Notes: generated by a model not told the origin, from the sequence alone. DNA of 64,000 nt from Vulcanimicrobiota bacterium (GCA_944322965.1 CALUQR010000002.1:186001-250000), one strand, 5' to 3'; positions 49,585 to 57,579 are shown, counted from the first letter of the stretch. Made by a program: numbers and translations.

Positions 49585-50613
49585 ATGGGACATGATTCGA
49601 GTTATAAGCGTCTTTTTAGCCATGTAGAGGTAGTAGAGTCTTGCGTAAGTGGATTCTTACCCCGCTGGTTGGTTAAGGAGTTAGATTTTAGCACTTTACA
49701 GGCTTTGCCTACGGTCCACATCGATCATCGCCACAAAGAGCGGCGCAACGATCTTTTGTGGAGGATCGAGTGGAAGGGTGGGGGCGTCTGTTATGTCGTG
49801 TTGATGTTTGAATTCCAGAGTACGGTCGACCAGAGGATGGTTATACGTCTTTGGAATTACGTGGGTTGCGTTTGGGAAGAGATTTTAAATCACGAGAAGG
49901 GCCCTGAAAAGGCCAGTTTGCCCACTGTCGTCCCGATTGTAATTTACAATGGTTTGCATACTTGGAATGCGGTCCAGGATATTGACGACTATTTGCGCGC
50001 TCGGCCTCGCGGTATCCAGCGTATTAATGGTCATTTTAGATACTTTGTCTTAGATGTCAGACGTTTATCGGGCAGGAAATTGGAGAAAGATCCAGGTCTT
50101 AGCTCCTGGATCTTTAGGTTGGAGCGTACATCGAGTTCCCAGGAGTTGGTTAGACTGTTGCGCGTTTTAGAGCGTTCCTTGCGCAGTGAACGTTATAGCC
50201 AATTGCGGCGCGACTTTGTACAATGGATCGTGAGCATACTCTTGCCACAGAGAGGATATGAAGAGACCGCTGATCGCAAGATTTTAGAGGAGGTAGACGA
50301 TATGAGTCAAGTAGTCGATTACATAGAAAACTGGCGCGCCCAAGATAAGGCTGAAGCTAGAGCCGAAGGCCTAGCTGAGGGTAAACTTGAGGGGTTAGCT
50401 GAGGGTAAACTTGAGGGGTTAGCTGAGGGAGAAGCTAGAGGAAAAGTTAAAGGCCGGGCTGAGGGTGAGACTTCCATTCTGAAACGCCTCTTAGTAGGGG
50501 GACTGAGTATTGATAGTATAGCCCAAGCCCTGGGAATGCCTGTTGTCGAAGTACGTAAGCTAGCCGCCGGGGATGGTATTGCCGCCGGGACGGCGGCAAT
50601 ACCGAATGCGTAA
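49585..50613 (+). CDS. Rpn/YhgA-type PD-(D/E)XK nuclease
   Basis: The N terminus M-G-H-D-S-S-Y-K-R-L-F-S and the nuclease core (Asp56 in R-R-N-D-L-L-W-R, Glu76-x-Gln78 in M-F-E-F-Q-S) match the Rpn family, once called putative transposase YhgA. E. coli Rpn proteins are DNA endonucleases that raise RecA-independent recombination. After the nuclease domain and a helical region, a charged repeat G-L-A-E-G-K-L-E (about residues 264-290, encoded by a 24-bp tandem repeat at 50375-50422) leads to a small helix-turn-helix-like tail. The last 14 residues are read from a GC hairpin and a heptad of a repeat element. It is preceded by GGGGGT before ATG 49585. Confidence 0.82.
   Translation: MGHDSSYKRLFSHVEVVESCVSGFLPRWLVKELDFSTLQALPTVHIDHRHKERRNDLLWRIEWKGGGVCYVVLMFEFQSTVDQRMVIRLWNYVGCVWEEILNHEKGPEKASLPTVVPIVIYNGLHTWNAVQDIDDYLRARPRGIQRINGHFRYFVLDVRRLSGRKLEKDPGLSSWIFRLERTSSSQELVRLLRVLERSLRSERYSQLRRDFVQWIVSILLPQRGYEETADRKILEEVDDMSQVVDYIENWRAQDKAEARAEGLAEGKLEGLAEGKLEGLAEGEARGKVKGRAEGETSILKRLLVGGLSIDSIAQALGMPVVEVRKLAAGDGIAAGTAAIPNA
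50375..50422 (+). repeat. 24-bp in-frame tandem repeat in the rpn-type gene
   Basis: The unit CTGAGGGTAAACTTGAGGGG plus TTAG occurs twice exactly and partly a third time, coding for the charged G-L-A-E-G-K-L-E helix. The copy number could vary by slippage without shifting the frame. Confidence 0.8.
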
Positions 50614-51030
50614 TTAGGAATTCGTTAGCCGCCGGAGGCGGCGGCAATGTGGAATTAGGAATTCGTAATGCGTAATTAGGGTAGCTGTCAACGGGAAAGG
50701 TTGTGGCTCTAACTTAGGTTTCGGCGGGATTTAGGGGGCGAGACAGCGGAGAGGTAGTGTCTGACAGGGTCCGGAGCAGCATGGCTTGGGGGAAAATCGT
50801 TAGAGGTGTACGGGTGCGGTGCGTATGGTCAAATTGGATAAGCGTCCTAAAGGCCTCCATCAAGCAGCAGAGCACAAATGAAACTTCGGGAGCCAGAACT
50901 AAAGCGTCACGCCAAAGCCCCCAAAACCGCGGTGAAACCGCAACGATTCTTTCATTGGTCAAGTTACTTCCAGATCTGCCAAGTCATTAACAACAGCCCT
51001 TTAATTCCGAATTCCGAATTACGAATTAAA
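50585..51030. repeat. Repeat element R5 between rpn and the S41 protease gene
   Basis: It begins inside the rpn coding end: a GGTATTGCCGCC/GGCGGCAATACC hairpin and heptads. The core contains GGGAAAATCGTT (50790-50801), then GCGGTGAAACCGC (50929-50941), a base-paired variant of the hairpin seen in the other copies, and AACGATTCTTTC (50942-50953). Inverted heptads end just before the S41 ribosome site. Confidence 0.8.
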
Positions 51031-51047
51031 TGTAAAGGGAGATAGTG

Positions 51048-52262
51048 ATGAAGCTTAGCTTTAGGGGGCGGATCTTAGGGGGGGTACTTTTACTCTTCGC
51101 AATCCTCCAGTGGAGCTTAAATGCGCAGACGGTCCAGCCTGGTCCTTTGGTGGCTGAGGTGCGTCAAAAGCTCTTACAGGAGTCTATCTTCGCCCCGGCG
51201 GAGGTTACGCTCAATAGTGGCGTGGCGCGCGGTTTGGGGGAAGGGTTGGGAGAGAAGGTCGAGCCTCAAGCTTTGGCCGGGTCCGCTCTCTTAGGTTATT
51301 GGTCCCAATTGGCGGCGCGCGAGCCGCAGAGAGTGGGGGCTCTCACGCAGAGGGCTTTAGAGCGCATGGTAGAGAGCGTGAGCGACCCCTATACCGCCTT
51401 ACTCACCCCTCAGGATATGGCCCGCGAGCGGGAGATGATGAGTAGCGGCCGCTTCGCCGGGGTGGGGGTAGAGCTCGCTTGGCAGGGCGGCTTGGTAGTG
51501 GCCGGAGTCATCCCTCATTCCCCCGCCGCTCAAGGCGGTCTGCAGGTGGGCGACTTCTTACAGCGCGTCGACGGGCAGGCTACTAAGGAGCTGACCTTCT
51601 ACCGAGCGGGCGATCTTTTAAGCGGAGCCCCGGGCTCGCAGGTCAAGTTAGATATTGTGCGCCGCGGCCGCCCCTTGACTCTCACTTTAACTAGAGCCGC
51701 TTTGCGCTTGCCGGAGGTAGAGAGTAAGATGCTCTCTAGCGGGGTAGGTTATCTGCGCTTAGGTTACTTTGGCCCCCAGACGGCCAAGGAGACGCTCAAC
51801 CACTTACGCCAGTTGCAGGCTCAAGGTTTAGAGAAATTAGTCTTAGACTTGCGCGGCAATCCCGGGGGCGATTTCCAACAGGGCTTACAAGTAGCCGCCC
51901 TCTTCCGTCAGGGCGAATTGGTGAAGGTCCAGCGTCGAGGCGGGATCAAGCGTATGCGCAACCCCCAGCCTCCCGCCTACGCGGGTCCTCTGGCTATCTT
52001 AGTAGACCGCGGCACCGCCAGTTCGGGGGAGATCGCCGCTTTAGCTTTGCAAGGTCAGGCCAACGTTAAGGTCTGGGGCGAGAAGACCTTTGGGAAGGGT
52101 TTGATCCAGGCCCTCTATTCAATGCCGGGCGGTTACGGCTTGCGCCTCTCGACGGGCGTTTACTTGAGTAGGGAAGGGGAGAGCATCAATCAGCGCGGCC
52201 TGACCCCCGACCATTCCGTCGCTAGCGCCCAGGCTTTGCAGGCGGCCTTAGCCGGTTGGTAG
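51048..52262 (+). CDS. S41-family carboxyl-terminal processing protease (CtpA/CtpB-like)
   Basis: An N-terminal signal anchor (M-K-L-S-F-R-G-R-I-L-G-G-V-L-L-L) is followed by a short helical region and a PDZ domain (about 130-220: G-V-G-V-E-L, S-P-A-A-Q-G-G-L-Q-V-G-D). The S41 peptidase domain has L-D-L-R-G-N-P-G-G, the catalytic Ser in T-A-S-S-G-E-I (near 325) and Lys in F-G-K-G (near 350). Such proteases cut C termini of exported proteins, and the PDZ domain recognises hydrophobic tails. ATG 51048 has AGGGAGA 6 bases upstream; the GTG at 51045 is disfavoured. Repeat element R5 ends in its promoter region. Confidence 0.93.
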   Translation: MKLSFRGRILGGVLLLFAILQWSLNAQTVQPGPLVAEVRQKLLQESIFAPAEVTLNSGVARGLGEGLGEKVEPQALAGSALLGYWSQLAAREPQRVGALTQRALERMVESVSDPYTALLTPQDMAREREMMSSGRFAGVGVELAWQGGLVVAGVIPHSPAAQGGLQVGDFLQRVDGQATKELTFYRAGDLLSGAPGSQVKLDIVRRGRPLTLTLTRAALRLPEVESKMLSSGVGYLRLGYFGPQTAKETLNHLRQLQAQGLEKLVLDLRGNPGGDFQQGLQVAALFRQGELVKVQRRGGIKRMRNPQPPAYAGPLAILVDRGTASSGEIAALALQGQANVKVWGEKTFGKGLIQALYSMPGGYGLRLSTGVYLSREGESINQRGLTPDHSVASAQALQAALAGW

Positions 52263-52268
52263 AGTCTT

Positions 52269-53200
52269 TTAAGAGGCTAACTCGCGGCGCAAGAGGGGAA
52301 CTAGGCTGAGGGCCGCGCGGATAGCGGCCCAGCTGCGCAGCTGGAGGAGTAGGGCCGGCAAGCGGAAGAGGATGCGCCGCAGTTGGCCCCTCTGGGGAGG
52401 GGGAGTCTTACCCGCTAAGAGTCGCTCCAGCCGCTCTTTATAAAAGTCCATATAAGGGGGTTGGAGTTTAGGATTATGGGCCCAATGGCGGGGGAGCTCG
52501 GGGAAGAGGCCGCTCCTATACTTTAAGATTTGGGGCAGGTAATAGCCTAGCCAGGCGGCGGCCGTATCGGCGTGGAAGGGGTTGGGCGGTAGAGAAGGCT
52601 CGGCGGCGGTGAGGCGGTCGTAATTCTGGTGTTTTTTAATTAAGACCTGGGGGTCGTTGAGGGTGCGTAGTGGTGGAATAGGTAGGGCGCGGCCACGCGG
52701 ATTCCTTGGCGTCCGGAGAGCTGTTCGTGGATCCCCCGCTCCCAGCGCATACCGGGATGGTAGCGGATGAGAAAGTCGTGGTGCCTCACTAAGGGCAAGA
52801 GATAATCCCACGAAAAGGCGAAGGCTTGGGAGTAGCAGTCTAACATCCCTACCCGGGGGCTGAGCGCCGGCAGGAGTTGGCGCGTTAAGATCTGCAGCTG
52901 CTCGGGAAAGTGGACCTCGTCGGCGTCTAGGCGCATGAACCACTCCGTCTGCGGGGGCAGCATCGCGAGAGTATGGTTGCGGGCCTGGGCGAAATTTTGC
53001 CACTGGCTCTCGCCTATCTGGAGACGCCCTTCTCGGTAGAGGCGCGACTCTTGGAGGGCGCGGTAATTATCCTCTTGGACCCCATTGTAGTCGACTACGC
53101 AAAAGTCGACGGCTGAGGCTATCGACTCTAAAGCTAGGGGCAGATGGGGCTCAGGTTGGGCGCCTACGATGAGGGTGGCGGCGACATAGGGTAGTTTCAT
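52269..53200 (-). pseudogene. GT2-type glycosyltransferase broken by a frameshift
   Basis: The first part (53200 to about 52665) is a GT2 domain: V-A-A-T-L-I-V-G-A, then R-N-H-T, R-L-D-A-D-E-V (the DxD) and the R-W-E-R-G-I-H-E-Q-L motif, ending after Y-L-F-H-H-Y with a premature stop at 52640. The natural continuation L-N-D-P-Q-V-L-I-K-K-H-Q-N-Y-D-R-L is found in the -1 frame and runs to the stop at 52269. The shift lies near 52650-52675 (C-A-C-T-A-C-G-C-A-C-C-C on the coding strand) and equals loss of one base. No canonical X-XXY-YYZ slippery site is visible. Either a real mutation or a sequencing/assembly indel. The joined product would be about 310 residues. Confidence 0.8.
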
Positions 53201-53242
53201 AGCTAGAGCGACTTAACTTTCTCTAAGGCGGGCAGACAAGAG

Positions 53243-53276
53243 AAAACCGCAACCTACGCGGGGCAGGGCTGCGGTT
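53243..53276 (-). terminator. Intrinsic terminator of the carD-like gene
   Basis: AACCGCA at 53245-53251 pairs with TGCGGTT at 53270-53276. The minus strand runs into TTTTCTCTT. Confidence 0.75.
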
Positions 53277-53305
53277 GGGGCTACTTAGGTCCTAAGGTTA
53301 CTCCG

Positions 53306-53812
53306 CTAACTGCGCGAGAGTACCTGGGGCGCCTCGTCTAAGCGGCAGATCTCGTCGATCTCCGTCTCAATAGCCTCTTCGTCGCGCTTAGTGATAAAGC
53401 TAAACTCTACGGCCATCGTCTTGCGGGCCTGCTTGAGCATCTGCTGCTCCTTGGGGGTCAACTTATGCTTTTTGGAAAAGACGGTCAAGTCGCGGATCAC
53501 TTCGGCTAATTGATAAATATCGCAGCTCTTAACCTTACGCAAATTGAAATTGTAGCGGTCCGAAGAGCGGTTAGGTAAGGTGCTGTCGGCGGTCTTCAAG
53601 TGGGAGAAGATCTTAGAGATCTCCTCTTCCTTGACTAAAGGTCGGATCATGGCGTTTTTGCGCCCCAAGTTGACCTTGATCTTCAAGCGGTCGTTTTGGA
53701 AAGAGATGCACGCAAAATCACTATCTTGGCCTAAGATATTCTCATGCTCGATGTTTTCCACCGTGCCCAGACCGTGAAGTGGGTGCATAACTTTACTTCC
53801 GACATTAAACAT
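53306..53812 (-). CDS. CarD-family transcriptional regulator
   Basis: CarD proteins bind the RNA polymerase beta subunit through a Tudor-like domain and stabilise open complexes. Residues 1-60 carry F-N-V-G-S-K-V-M-H-P-L-H-G-L-G-T-V and, after it, I-S-F-Q-N-D-R-L-K-I-K-V, typical of the RNAP-interacting domain. The C-terminal helical region has D-I-Y-Q-L-A-E-V-I-R-D-L and Q-Q-M-L-K-Q-A-R. ATG 53812 is preceded by GGAG 8 bases upstream; the longer frame from 53836 is not preferred. It probably acts on stress or growth genes; targets are unknown. It is co-directional with the PfkB kinase gene 47 bases upstream. Confidence 0.9.
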   Translation of the reverse strand: MFNVGSKVMHPLHGLGTVENIEHENILGQDSDFACISFQNDRLKIKVNLGRKNAMIRPLVKEEEISKIFSHLKTADSTLPNRSSDRYNFNLRKVKSCDIYQLAEVIRDLTVFSKKHKLTPKEQQMLKQARKTMAVEFSFITKRDEEAIETEIDEICRLDEAPQVLSRS

Positions 53813-53858
53813 TCTCAGTTCTCCTATTATCGTCATCCCCCCGCCAATCTCTATTCCC

Positions 53859-54800
53859 CTAATTCCTTAAGTGCTCAAGTCTCTCTAGTGACAGTTCAGG
53901 ATGGACGGCTAGCGAAGTTTGCAAGGTCAAGGTGGCGCAGCAGATTCCCAGCTCCACCGCTTGGCGGAACTCCAAACCACCCAACAAACCGCACACCGTA
54001 CCTGAGGTCAGAGCGTCGCCCGCTCCTACGGTATCGGTCACTACGGTCGAGATGGAGGACATAAACTCGATGCGGTCTTGGTCCCCCTCTCTATTGGCGA
54101 TCAACACCCCTTCCGGCCCCAGAGTAATGATCACCCACTTGACCCCGCGCTCTAAGAGCTCAGCCCCGGCCCGCTTGACGTCGGCCGCGCTGCGCAAGGG
54201 GAAGCCTACTAAGACCTCCGCCTCTTCGCGATTGGGAGTGACCATCGTAATCTGGTTTAAGAAGGGTACGATCTGCTTGGCCTTAGCCACGGAGATAGGC
54301 TCCACGCAGATAGGTAAATTGCGCCTCCGACACTGCTCAAAACAGTAGACGAGGGTGGGAGTAGGAATGTCGGCGTCTACGACTACAAACTTAGCGGAGT
54401 CGAATAAGTCTCCATTCTGGTTGAGATACTCAGGGGTGAGCATCTTAATTATGTCAAGATCGGCGATAGCCGATTCTAAGTCGCCGTAATGGTTCAAAAT
54501 AGCGAGGAAGATGCCCGTACGCTGGTTTTTAGAGACCAAGATGCGACTGAGATCGACCCCCGCCGAACCGGTCAAATCTAGGATCTGCTCTCCATAGAGG
54601 TCGTCGCCTATGACGCTCAGCAAGGTGGCGTCCACGCTCATGCGGGCTAAATTCTCGGCGATGTTGCGACCCACACCCCCGGCCGTAGTGCGCACCATGC
54701 CCGGATTAGAAGTTTTAGCTACATGGTAAGAGTATGCGTGACCTTTGATATCCAGGTTAGAAGCCCCAATCACTAGGGCTTTGCCCTTAGGAACTATCAT
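53859..54800 (-). CDS. PfkB-family sugar kinase, pseudouridine-kinase-like
   Basis: A PfkB/ribokinase-fold enzyme: the N-terminal A-L-V-I-G-A-S-N-L-D-I-K-G, then T-T-A-G-G-V-G-R-N-I-A-E-N-L-A-R-M, and C-terminal D-T-V-G-A-G-D-A-L-T-S-G with the catalytic base aspartate. The N-D-I-K-G and G-G-V-G-R-N-I-A-E-N-L forms are typical of pseudouridine kinase (PsuK) relatives, which phosphorylate pseudouridine at the 5' position. No PsuG pseudouridine-5'-phosphate glycosidase is adjacent, so another nucleoside or sugar is possible. ATG 54800 is chosen because GGAGG sits 6 bases upstream; ATG 54803 is only 3 bases away. Confidence 0.88.
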   Translation of the reverse strand: MIVPKGKALVIGASNLDIKGHAYSYHVAKTSNPGMVRTTAGGVGRNIAENLARMSVDATLLSVIGDDLYGEQILDLTGSAGVDLSRILVSKNQRTGIFLAILNHYGDLESAIADLDIIKMLTPEYLNQNGDLFDSAKFVVVDADIPTPTLVYCFEQCRRRNLPICVEPISVAKAKQIVPFLNQITMVTPNREEAEVLVGFPLRSAADVKRAGAELLERGVKWVIITLGPEGVLIANREGDQDRIEFMSSISTVVTDTVGAGDALTSGTVCGLLGGLEFRQAVELGICCATLTLQTSLAVHPELSLERLEHLRN

Positions 54801-54955
54801 CATCCGCCTCCGCGCCAAGATCATCCGGCATATAGTAAAAATCAGGAGGCTGAAAAATGAACGTCTCAGCCACCCCGGATTTACCCTTCTAGGTATAATT
54901 CTCTCTTTCCTGGTTAGTTTCTTATTTTATTAGGTCTTATTTTATCGATAAAATT

Positions 54956-55999
54956 TTATTGTTTAGAAGGGGCGGCGGGGGTTATTTGCAGGAGTAAAAA
55001 GTTTATCGTCTGTTGGGGGTCGGCCCCCGTTTTGAGGGCTAGATCGGCTTCAGTGAGGGCTAAGAGGGCCTCGCGCAACTTAGCTTCCGGCCAGCGGCGC
55101 AATTCCTCTAGGCTCTTGCGGATGAGGAACTCCTTCTTGTCGGGGAGATGGGGGGCTAGGGCTTTGGGGGAGCGCCCAAAGCGCTGGGCCAAGTGGGCGA
55201 TCTGGGCCAGGGAGCGCAAGTAGCTATTGAGGTAGGAGAGGAGGCTCAAGGCGCCGCGCTGGGGGCTATCCTCTAAAAGGGAGGCGGCCACTTGGAGGGC
55301 GGAGCGCAAGTCGCCCGCTCCCAGGGCGGCGGTCAGCTCCCAGGCTTTACTCTCTAGGCTCTGGCGGATAATGGCCCGCACCATGGCGGGGGTAATCGTC
55401 TCCCCCGGACCGGCGTAGAGGGCCAGCTGCTCTAGTTGGAGGCTCAAGTCGGCCAAATTGAGACCGGCCCTATTTTGCAGCTCGCGCAGAGCGGCCCCTT
55501 CGATGGGCGAGGAGAGGCGCTCTAAGTAGCGGCGCGCCCAGGGTAAGATCTCGTTGGCGTAAGCGCTACACTTAATAGTTAAGCCCGACTTTTGGACCCA
55601 CTTTTTGAGGGGGCTCTTACAATTTTTGGGCTCTTCGTGGAAGACTAAGAGGATAATATTGCTCCCCTGCTCCAGGGTCTCTTGGAAGACCTGCTCCACC
55701 TTGGCGCTCACCCCCGCCGAGAGGCGTTGGGGATAGTGGAGCTCCAAGAGGCGCTGGGGGGTGAGCATCGGCAGCTCTAAGAGGGCGTTAGTTAAGGTAT
55801 TTAATTTAGTAGCGGCGGAGCACTCCAAGGCGCTCCAGTTAAAGTCGCTAAAACCTGGCTCCAAGAGGGTGCGCCTAGCTAATTGCAGGACCTGCTCTAA
55901 GAGATACTCGTCTGAGCCCTCCAAAATGTAGGCGGGAGCTGCAGGCAGCTCCCCGCTCTCTAAGAGGGAGAGAGCGGAAGGGCTGGGAGGGAGGGCCAT
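54956..55999 (-). CDS. holA: DNA polymerase III delta subunit
   Basis: HolA (delta) opens the beta sliding clamp as part of the clamp loader. The 347-residue protein has the L-L-E-S-G-E-L-P-A-A-P-A-Y-I-L-E-G-S-D-E-Y start, E-L-P-M-L-T-P-Q-R-L, then the R-N-L/I-L-V-F helices and a C-terminal all-alpha collar. The lack of a Walker motif is expected for delta. Its ATG overlaps the mtnA stop by 1 base (TAATG), so translation is coupled. The mtnA-holA link is genomic and not obviously functional. It is the last gene of a leftward operon that includes the acetyltransferase gene. Confidence 0.88.
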   Translation of the reverse strand: MALPPSPSALSLLESGELPAAPAYILEGSDEYLLEQVLQLARRTLLEPGFSDFNWSALECSAATKLNTLTNALLELPMLTPQRLLELHYPQRLSAGVSAKVEQVFQETLEQGSNIILLVFHEEPKNCKSPLKKWVQKSGLTIKCSAYANEILPWARRYLERLSSPIEGAALRELQNRAGLNLADLSLQLEQLALYAGPGETITPAMVRAIIRQSLESKAWELTAALGAGDLRSALQVAASLLEDSPQRGALSLLSYLNSYLRSLAQIAHLAQRFGRSPKALAPHLPDKKEFLIRKSLEELRRWPEAKLREALLALTEADLALKTGADPQQTINFLLLQITPAAPSKQ

Positions 56000-57021
56000 T
56001 AGGAGCCCAGGACTTTGCTAAAGTCGAAGGGCGGATAGAAGACGCCCCGCTCGGTGATAATGGCCGTCACCAGGTTAGAGGGGGTGACGTCGAAGGCCGG
56101 GTTGGCCACTTCGATCCCCTCTGGGGCCAAGCGCTGTCCATTGAGGACGGTCAGCTCCTGGGCGGCTCGCTCTTCGATGGGGATCTGCGACCCGTCTTGG
56201 AGGGAGGTGTCGATGGTAGAGTAGGGGGCGGCCACGTAGAAGGGGATCTGGTGGGCCTTACAGAGCGTAGCTACGGTGTAAGTGCCGATCTTATTGGCCA
56301 CGTCGCCCTTATTGGTGATGCGGTCGGCGCCCACTACGGCCAGATCGATCTGCCCTCGCTGCATAAAGTGGCCGGCCATATTGTCGCAGATGAGGCGGGC
56401 TGGAATCCCCTCTTGGAGGAGCTCCCAGGCGGTGAGGCGGGCCCCTTGCAAGAAGGGCCTAGTCTCGTCGACCCATACCAAAGAGACCTTCCCTTGGGCG
56501 TGGGCGGCGCGCACTACCCCCAGGGCCGTACCGTAATCGCCCGTAGCTAGAGCCCCGGCGTTACAGTGGGTGAGAATCCTAGAACCTGCGGGGACTAACT
56601 GGGCTCCGTGGGCGCCTATCTGGCGGCACATCTCCTCGTCTTCGCGGGCTATTTCCAAAGCGCGCTCTACTAAGGCGGGGACGATCTCCGCGCTCTCATC
56701 TAAGCGCTGCCAGACCTTAGCCATCTCCTCTAAGGCCCAGAAGAGATTGACCGCGGTGGGCCTAGAGGCCGCCAAGATTTGTCGGGCTTCCTCTAAACTG
56801 GCTTTAAGCTCGTCGGCCGGTAACTGGGCCCCTTGTAGAGCGGCTAAGGCCATACCGTAAGCGGCGCTAATCCCAATGGCTGGGGCTCCGCGCACCTGCA
56901 TACTCTTAATGGCCCGGGCCATCTCTTGGGGGGTGGTACACTCTACCCACACTTCGCGGGTGGGGAGTAAGGTCTGGTCTATGAGGCGAGCCCGATCTTG
57001 GGCCCAAACTACGGGACGCAT
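55999..57021 (-). CDS. mtnA: S-methyl-5-thioribose-1-phosphate isomerase
   Basis: MtnA isomerises methylthioribose-1-phosphate to methylthioribulose-1-phosphate in methionine salvage. The family blocks V-R-G-A-P-A-I-G-I-S-A-A-Y-G, T-H-C-N-A-G-A-L-A-T-G-D-Y-G-T-A (catalytic Cys near residue 154) and V-V-G-A-D-R-I-T-N-K-G-D-V-A-N-K-I-G-T-Y (Asp near 229) are intact, and the length of 340 is ordinary. No other methionine salvage gene is next to it, but MtnA-like proteins can also act in related pathways such as 5-deoxyribose disposal. Tail-to-head with the GNAT gene above. Confidence 0.96.
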   Translation of the reverse strand: MRPVVWAQDRARLIDQTLLPTREVWVECTTPQEMARAIKSMQVRGAPAIGISAAYGMALAALQGAQLPADELKASLEEARQILAASRPTAVNLFWALEEMAKVWQRLDESAEIVPALVERALEIAREDEEMCRQIGAHGAQLVPAGSRILTHCNAGALATGDYGTALGVVRAAHAQGKVSLVWVDETRPFLQGARLTAWELLQEGIPARLICDNMAGHFMQRGQIDLAVVGADRITNKGDVANKIGTYTVATLCKAHQIPFYVAAPYSTIDTSLQDGSQIPIEERAAQELTVLNGQRLAPEGIEVANPAFDVTPSNLVTAIITERGVFYPPFDFSKVLGS

Positions 57022-57579
57022 CTAATCTTCCTCGCTGAGAGTAGGCTGGGTGGGGAGGGGGCGATACTCATCCTCTAAAAGGCTCAAGGCGCGCACATTC
57101 CAATAGCGCCCCTCCTGGAAGAAGGCTTGGCGCTGGACCCCCTCTAAGATGAAACCGCACTTTTGGAACATCTTCAGAGCTCGCTCATTCTCCTCCAAGA
57201 CGTGGACGGAGAGGCGGTGGAGGCGCAACTGGCGGAAGGCGAAATCGCACATAGCCCGCACCGCTTCCGAGCCGTAACCGTGGCCGCGGTAATTGGCTTC
57301 GCCAATAATTATCCCCAGTTCGGCGTTAGCGCAGCGCAAATCGAGATCGCGCAATTCAATATTACCGATATAAGCGCCATCGTGGAGTTTAATGGCCAGG
57401 ACGCGCTGCTCGGGATTAGTCTGAAGGTTATTGTACCAGGCTTCTAATTCGCCCATTGCTTTGGGGAGGGGGAGGGAGCCTGCCAGACGAGTGAGCTCCA
57501 TATCGTTGGCCCACTGGTAATTCTTGCCCAAATCGTGGCGCTCTAAAGCCCACAAATGCAAGCGTTCAGTCTTAATCAT
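57022..57579 (-). CDS. RimJ/RimL-like GNAT N-acetyltransferase
   Basis: The 185-residue protein has the GNAT pattern I-I-G-E-A-N-Y-R-G-H-G-Y-G-S-E-A-V-R (acetyl-CoA loop near residues 90-110). H-R-L-S-V-H-V-L-E-E-N-E-R-A-L-K-M-F-Q-K-C-G-F follows, typical of RimJ/RimL-type enzymes that acetylate protein N termini or small amines. The stop is immediately followed by the mtnA start, so the three genes form an operon. The target cannot be read from the sequence. Confidence 0.9.
   Translation of the reverse strand: MIKTERLHLWALERHDLGKNYQWANDMELTRLAGSLPLPKAMGELEAWYNNLQTNPEQRVLAIKLHDGAYIGNIELRDLDLRCANAELGIIIGEANYRGHGYGSEAVRAMCDFAFRQLRLHRLSVHVLEENERALKMFQKCGFILEGVQRQAFFQEGRYWNVRALSLLEDEYRPLPTQPTLSEED

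Noticed and set aside
36564-51030. Heptad arrays as a CRISPR array
   Set aside because: The units are 7 bp with no 28-37 bp repeat-spacer rhythm, and no Cas genes are present in the window.
52269-53003. 244-residue minus-strand ORF as a complete independent gene
   Set aside because: Its first 110 residues are out-of-frame read-through of the GT2 domain; only the C-terminal part is real and belongs to the frameshifted gene.
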